Assembly (NCBI RefSeq): GCF_001591145.1
Contig: NZ_BCUF01000025.1
Location: 1 to 64,000 of the forward strand
Direction of reading: 5' to 3'
From: Vibrio harveyi NBRC 15634 = ATCC 14126 = KCTC 12724
GTDB taxonomy: Bacteria > Pseudomonadota > Gammaproteobacteria > Enterobacterales > Vibrionaceae
Length of the DNA: 64,000 nucleotides
The position numbers and the translations under genes were made by a program. Numbering within the stretch: position 1 is the stretch's first letter; every line of letters begins with the position of its first letter. Positions 62,893-64,000 of this stretch are shown in pieces. The notes beneath the pieces were generated by a model. It saw only the letters and a list, made by a program, of their open reading frames with translations, was not told the DNA's origin and ran no database searches.

Positions 62893-64000
62893 ATGACTTA
62901 CCGAGCAGAAATAGATGGATTAAGAGCGATTGCCGTCATATTGGTGATCTTCTTCCACGCAGACATCGAAGCGTTCGCTGGTGGCTTTATTGGCGTAGAC
63001 GTGTTCTTCGTGATCAGTGGCTATTTAATTACCACAATTGTGATAAACGATTTGGATAAGAACCAATTCAGCCTTGCTGATTTCTACGAGCGCCGTATTC
63101 GTAGGATTCTGCCCTTACTGCTGCTGGTTATTGCAGTATGTTACCTACTCTCTTGGTGGTTGTTCCTTCCACATGCACACAAAGAGGTGGGCGAGTTTTC
63201 TGTATCTTCCATTCTGTCCGCTTCTAATGTTTTGCTTTACCTCAAAGGGCACAATTATTTTGGGCTGGAAGAACAAGCCAATCCGCTCTTTCATACTTGG
63301 AGCTTAGGTGTAGAAGAACAATACTACATTGTCATCCCTCTTCTGCTTATGCTTCTGGCACGTGGCAAGCTCATGTCTTACCTCACCTTCTTCATTGCGG
63401 TGTTTGCACTAAGCCTGATGGCTATTTGGTACGCCAGTGGTGATCCTGATTTCGCCTTTTACATGATTTTCTCTCGTGCGTGGGAACTGGCGGCGGGCTC
63501 TCTGATTGCCCTAGTGATGCGCAAAACCGTCATCAAACCTAACAACACCTTAGCTATGACTGGTTTAACCCTAGTTCTCGCCTCTGCTTTGTTATTTGAC
63601 AAATCAAAAGACGGCGCCGGGCTCATGCTGTTAATCCCAGTGATTGGCACCGCACTTATCATCTTGTTCTCATCCAAAGACAACACGCTGGGTAAAGCTC
63701 TAAGCCTCAAATCAGTGGTTTTTGTTGGGTTGATCAGCTATAGCCTTTATTTGTGGCACATACCATTGCTGGTTTTTTATCGCTACGTACTTACTGCCGG
63801 ACAAGAGTTCAGCCTAGCTTTTTATCTTGTCGCTCTAATTGCTTTTTCTTATCTAACTTGGCGCTTTGTTGAAAAGCCTTTCCGTAGCCGCAAGAAAATC
63901 GGCGTGAGCACACTTGCTGCATCACTTGTGTTAGTCACCCTGCCGCTGCTTGCTTTTGGTGTCGTCGGTCATAAAAACGGAGGCTTTCCCGACCGTAGTG
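62893..64000 (+). CDS. acyltransferase-3 family membrane protein, cut by window end
   Basis: The first 369 codons are visible and no stop is reached. The N-terminus YRAEIDGLRAIAVILVIFFHADIEAF holds the catalytic-region histidine of the OafA/YrhL family. RILPLLLLVIAVCYLLSWWLFLP, HTWSLGVEEQYYIVIPLLL and FVGLISYSLYLWHIPLLVFY are further landmarks. About ten membrane segments are seen. Such enzymes O-acylate polysaccharide or lipid at the inner membrane, and a C-terminal SGNH domain may follow beyond the window. Three ATGs (62887, 62890, 62893) are possible. The third has the best distance from GGAGAG. Confidence 0.9.
   Translation, partial: MTYRAEIDGLRAIAVILVIFFHADIEAFAGGFIGVDVFFVISGYLITTIVINDLDKNQFSLADFYERRIRRILPLLLLVIAVCYLLSWWLFLPHAHKEVGEFSVSSILSASNVLLYLKGHNYFGLEEQANPLFHTWSLGVEEQYYIVIPLLLMLLARGKLMSYLTFFIAVFALSLMAIWYASGDPDFAFYMIFSRAWELAAGSLIALVMRKTVIKPNNTLAMTGLTLVLASALLFDKSKDGAGLMLLIPVIGTALIILFSSKDNTLGKALSLKSVVFVGLISYSLYLWHIPLLVFYRYVLTAGQEFSLAFYLVALIAFSYLTWRFVEKPFRSRKKIGVSTLAASLVLVTLPLLAFGVVGHKNGGFPDRS

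Noticed and set aside
1..64000. CRISPR arrays, insertion sequences or prophage genes
   Set aside because: No regularly spaced repeats, transposase, integrase or phage structural genes were seen. The phage-like parts all belong to the T6SS.

Overview
The window looks like a stretch of a Vibrio chromosome, most likely from the Harveyi clade (V. parahaemolyticus / V. alginolyticus type) and probably the second chromosome. This rests on gene content and family resemblance read from the translations, not on a database search. The left third (about 0.2-24.4 kb) is housekeeping and metabolic: respiratory D-lactate dehydrogenase (dld), a LysR regulator, a lone tRNA-Cys, ravA-viaA, a Nudix hydrolase with threonine aldolase, a small cytochrome c, a YfcC-type carrier with a zinc deacylase-like enzyme, a divergent MFS/AraC pair, a lipocalin, an operon of a racemase-like protein, an unknown protein and a histidine phosphatase, a P-loop kinase-like protein, a secreted GH18 chitinase, a cystatin-like lipoprotein and sbcDC.

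From about 24.5 to 59.9 kb lies a complete type VI secretion system (T6SS). The long minus-strand run reads, in transcription order: fha(tagH)-tssJ-tssK-tssL(OmpA)-tssM-tagF-pppA-tssA-tssB-tssC-second tssC-like gene-tagJ-tssE-tssF-tssG-clpV(tssH)-hcp-vgrG-PAAR-ketosynthase-like gene-rhs-immunity. The order resembles, from memory, the T6SS2 cluster of V. parahaemolyticus. The Rhs protein ends in a variable domain with a restriction-endonuclease-like look, and its presumed immunity gene starts one base after its stop. Beyond it lies a small immunity-like island (a GAD/DUF1851-type protein and two unknown small proteins). A 46-bp imperfect direct repeat flanks this island, and a short coding remnant overlaps its start.

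Divergent from fha, on the plus strand, are the Ser/Thr kinase PpkA, a response regulator with a long helical TPR-like tail, a single-domain Hpt protein and an unannotated 59-residue protein, ending at a strong terminator. PpkA, PppA and Fha form the expected threonine-phosphorylation switch. The receiver/Hpt pair suggests an extra His-Asp phosphorelay without a histidine kinase nearby, and is the least conventional part of the locus.

The right end carries a MazG-like pyrophosphohydrolase, a gloA-nemA electrophile-detoxification operon behind a 16-bp perfect palindrome, a NifW-like protein with a C-terminal cysteine cluster, and the start of a membrane acyltransferase cut by the window edge. 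Several hairpins, terminators and palindromic repeats were found by eye. Promoter calls are tentative.
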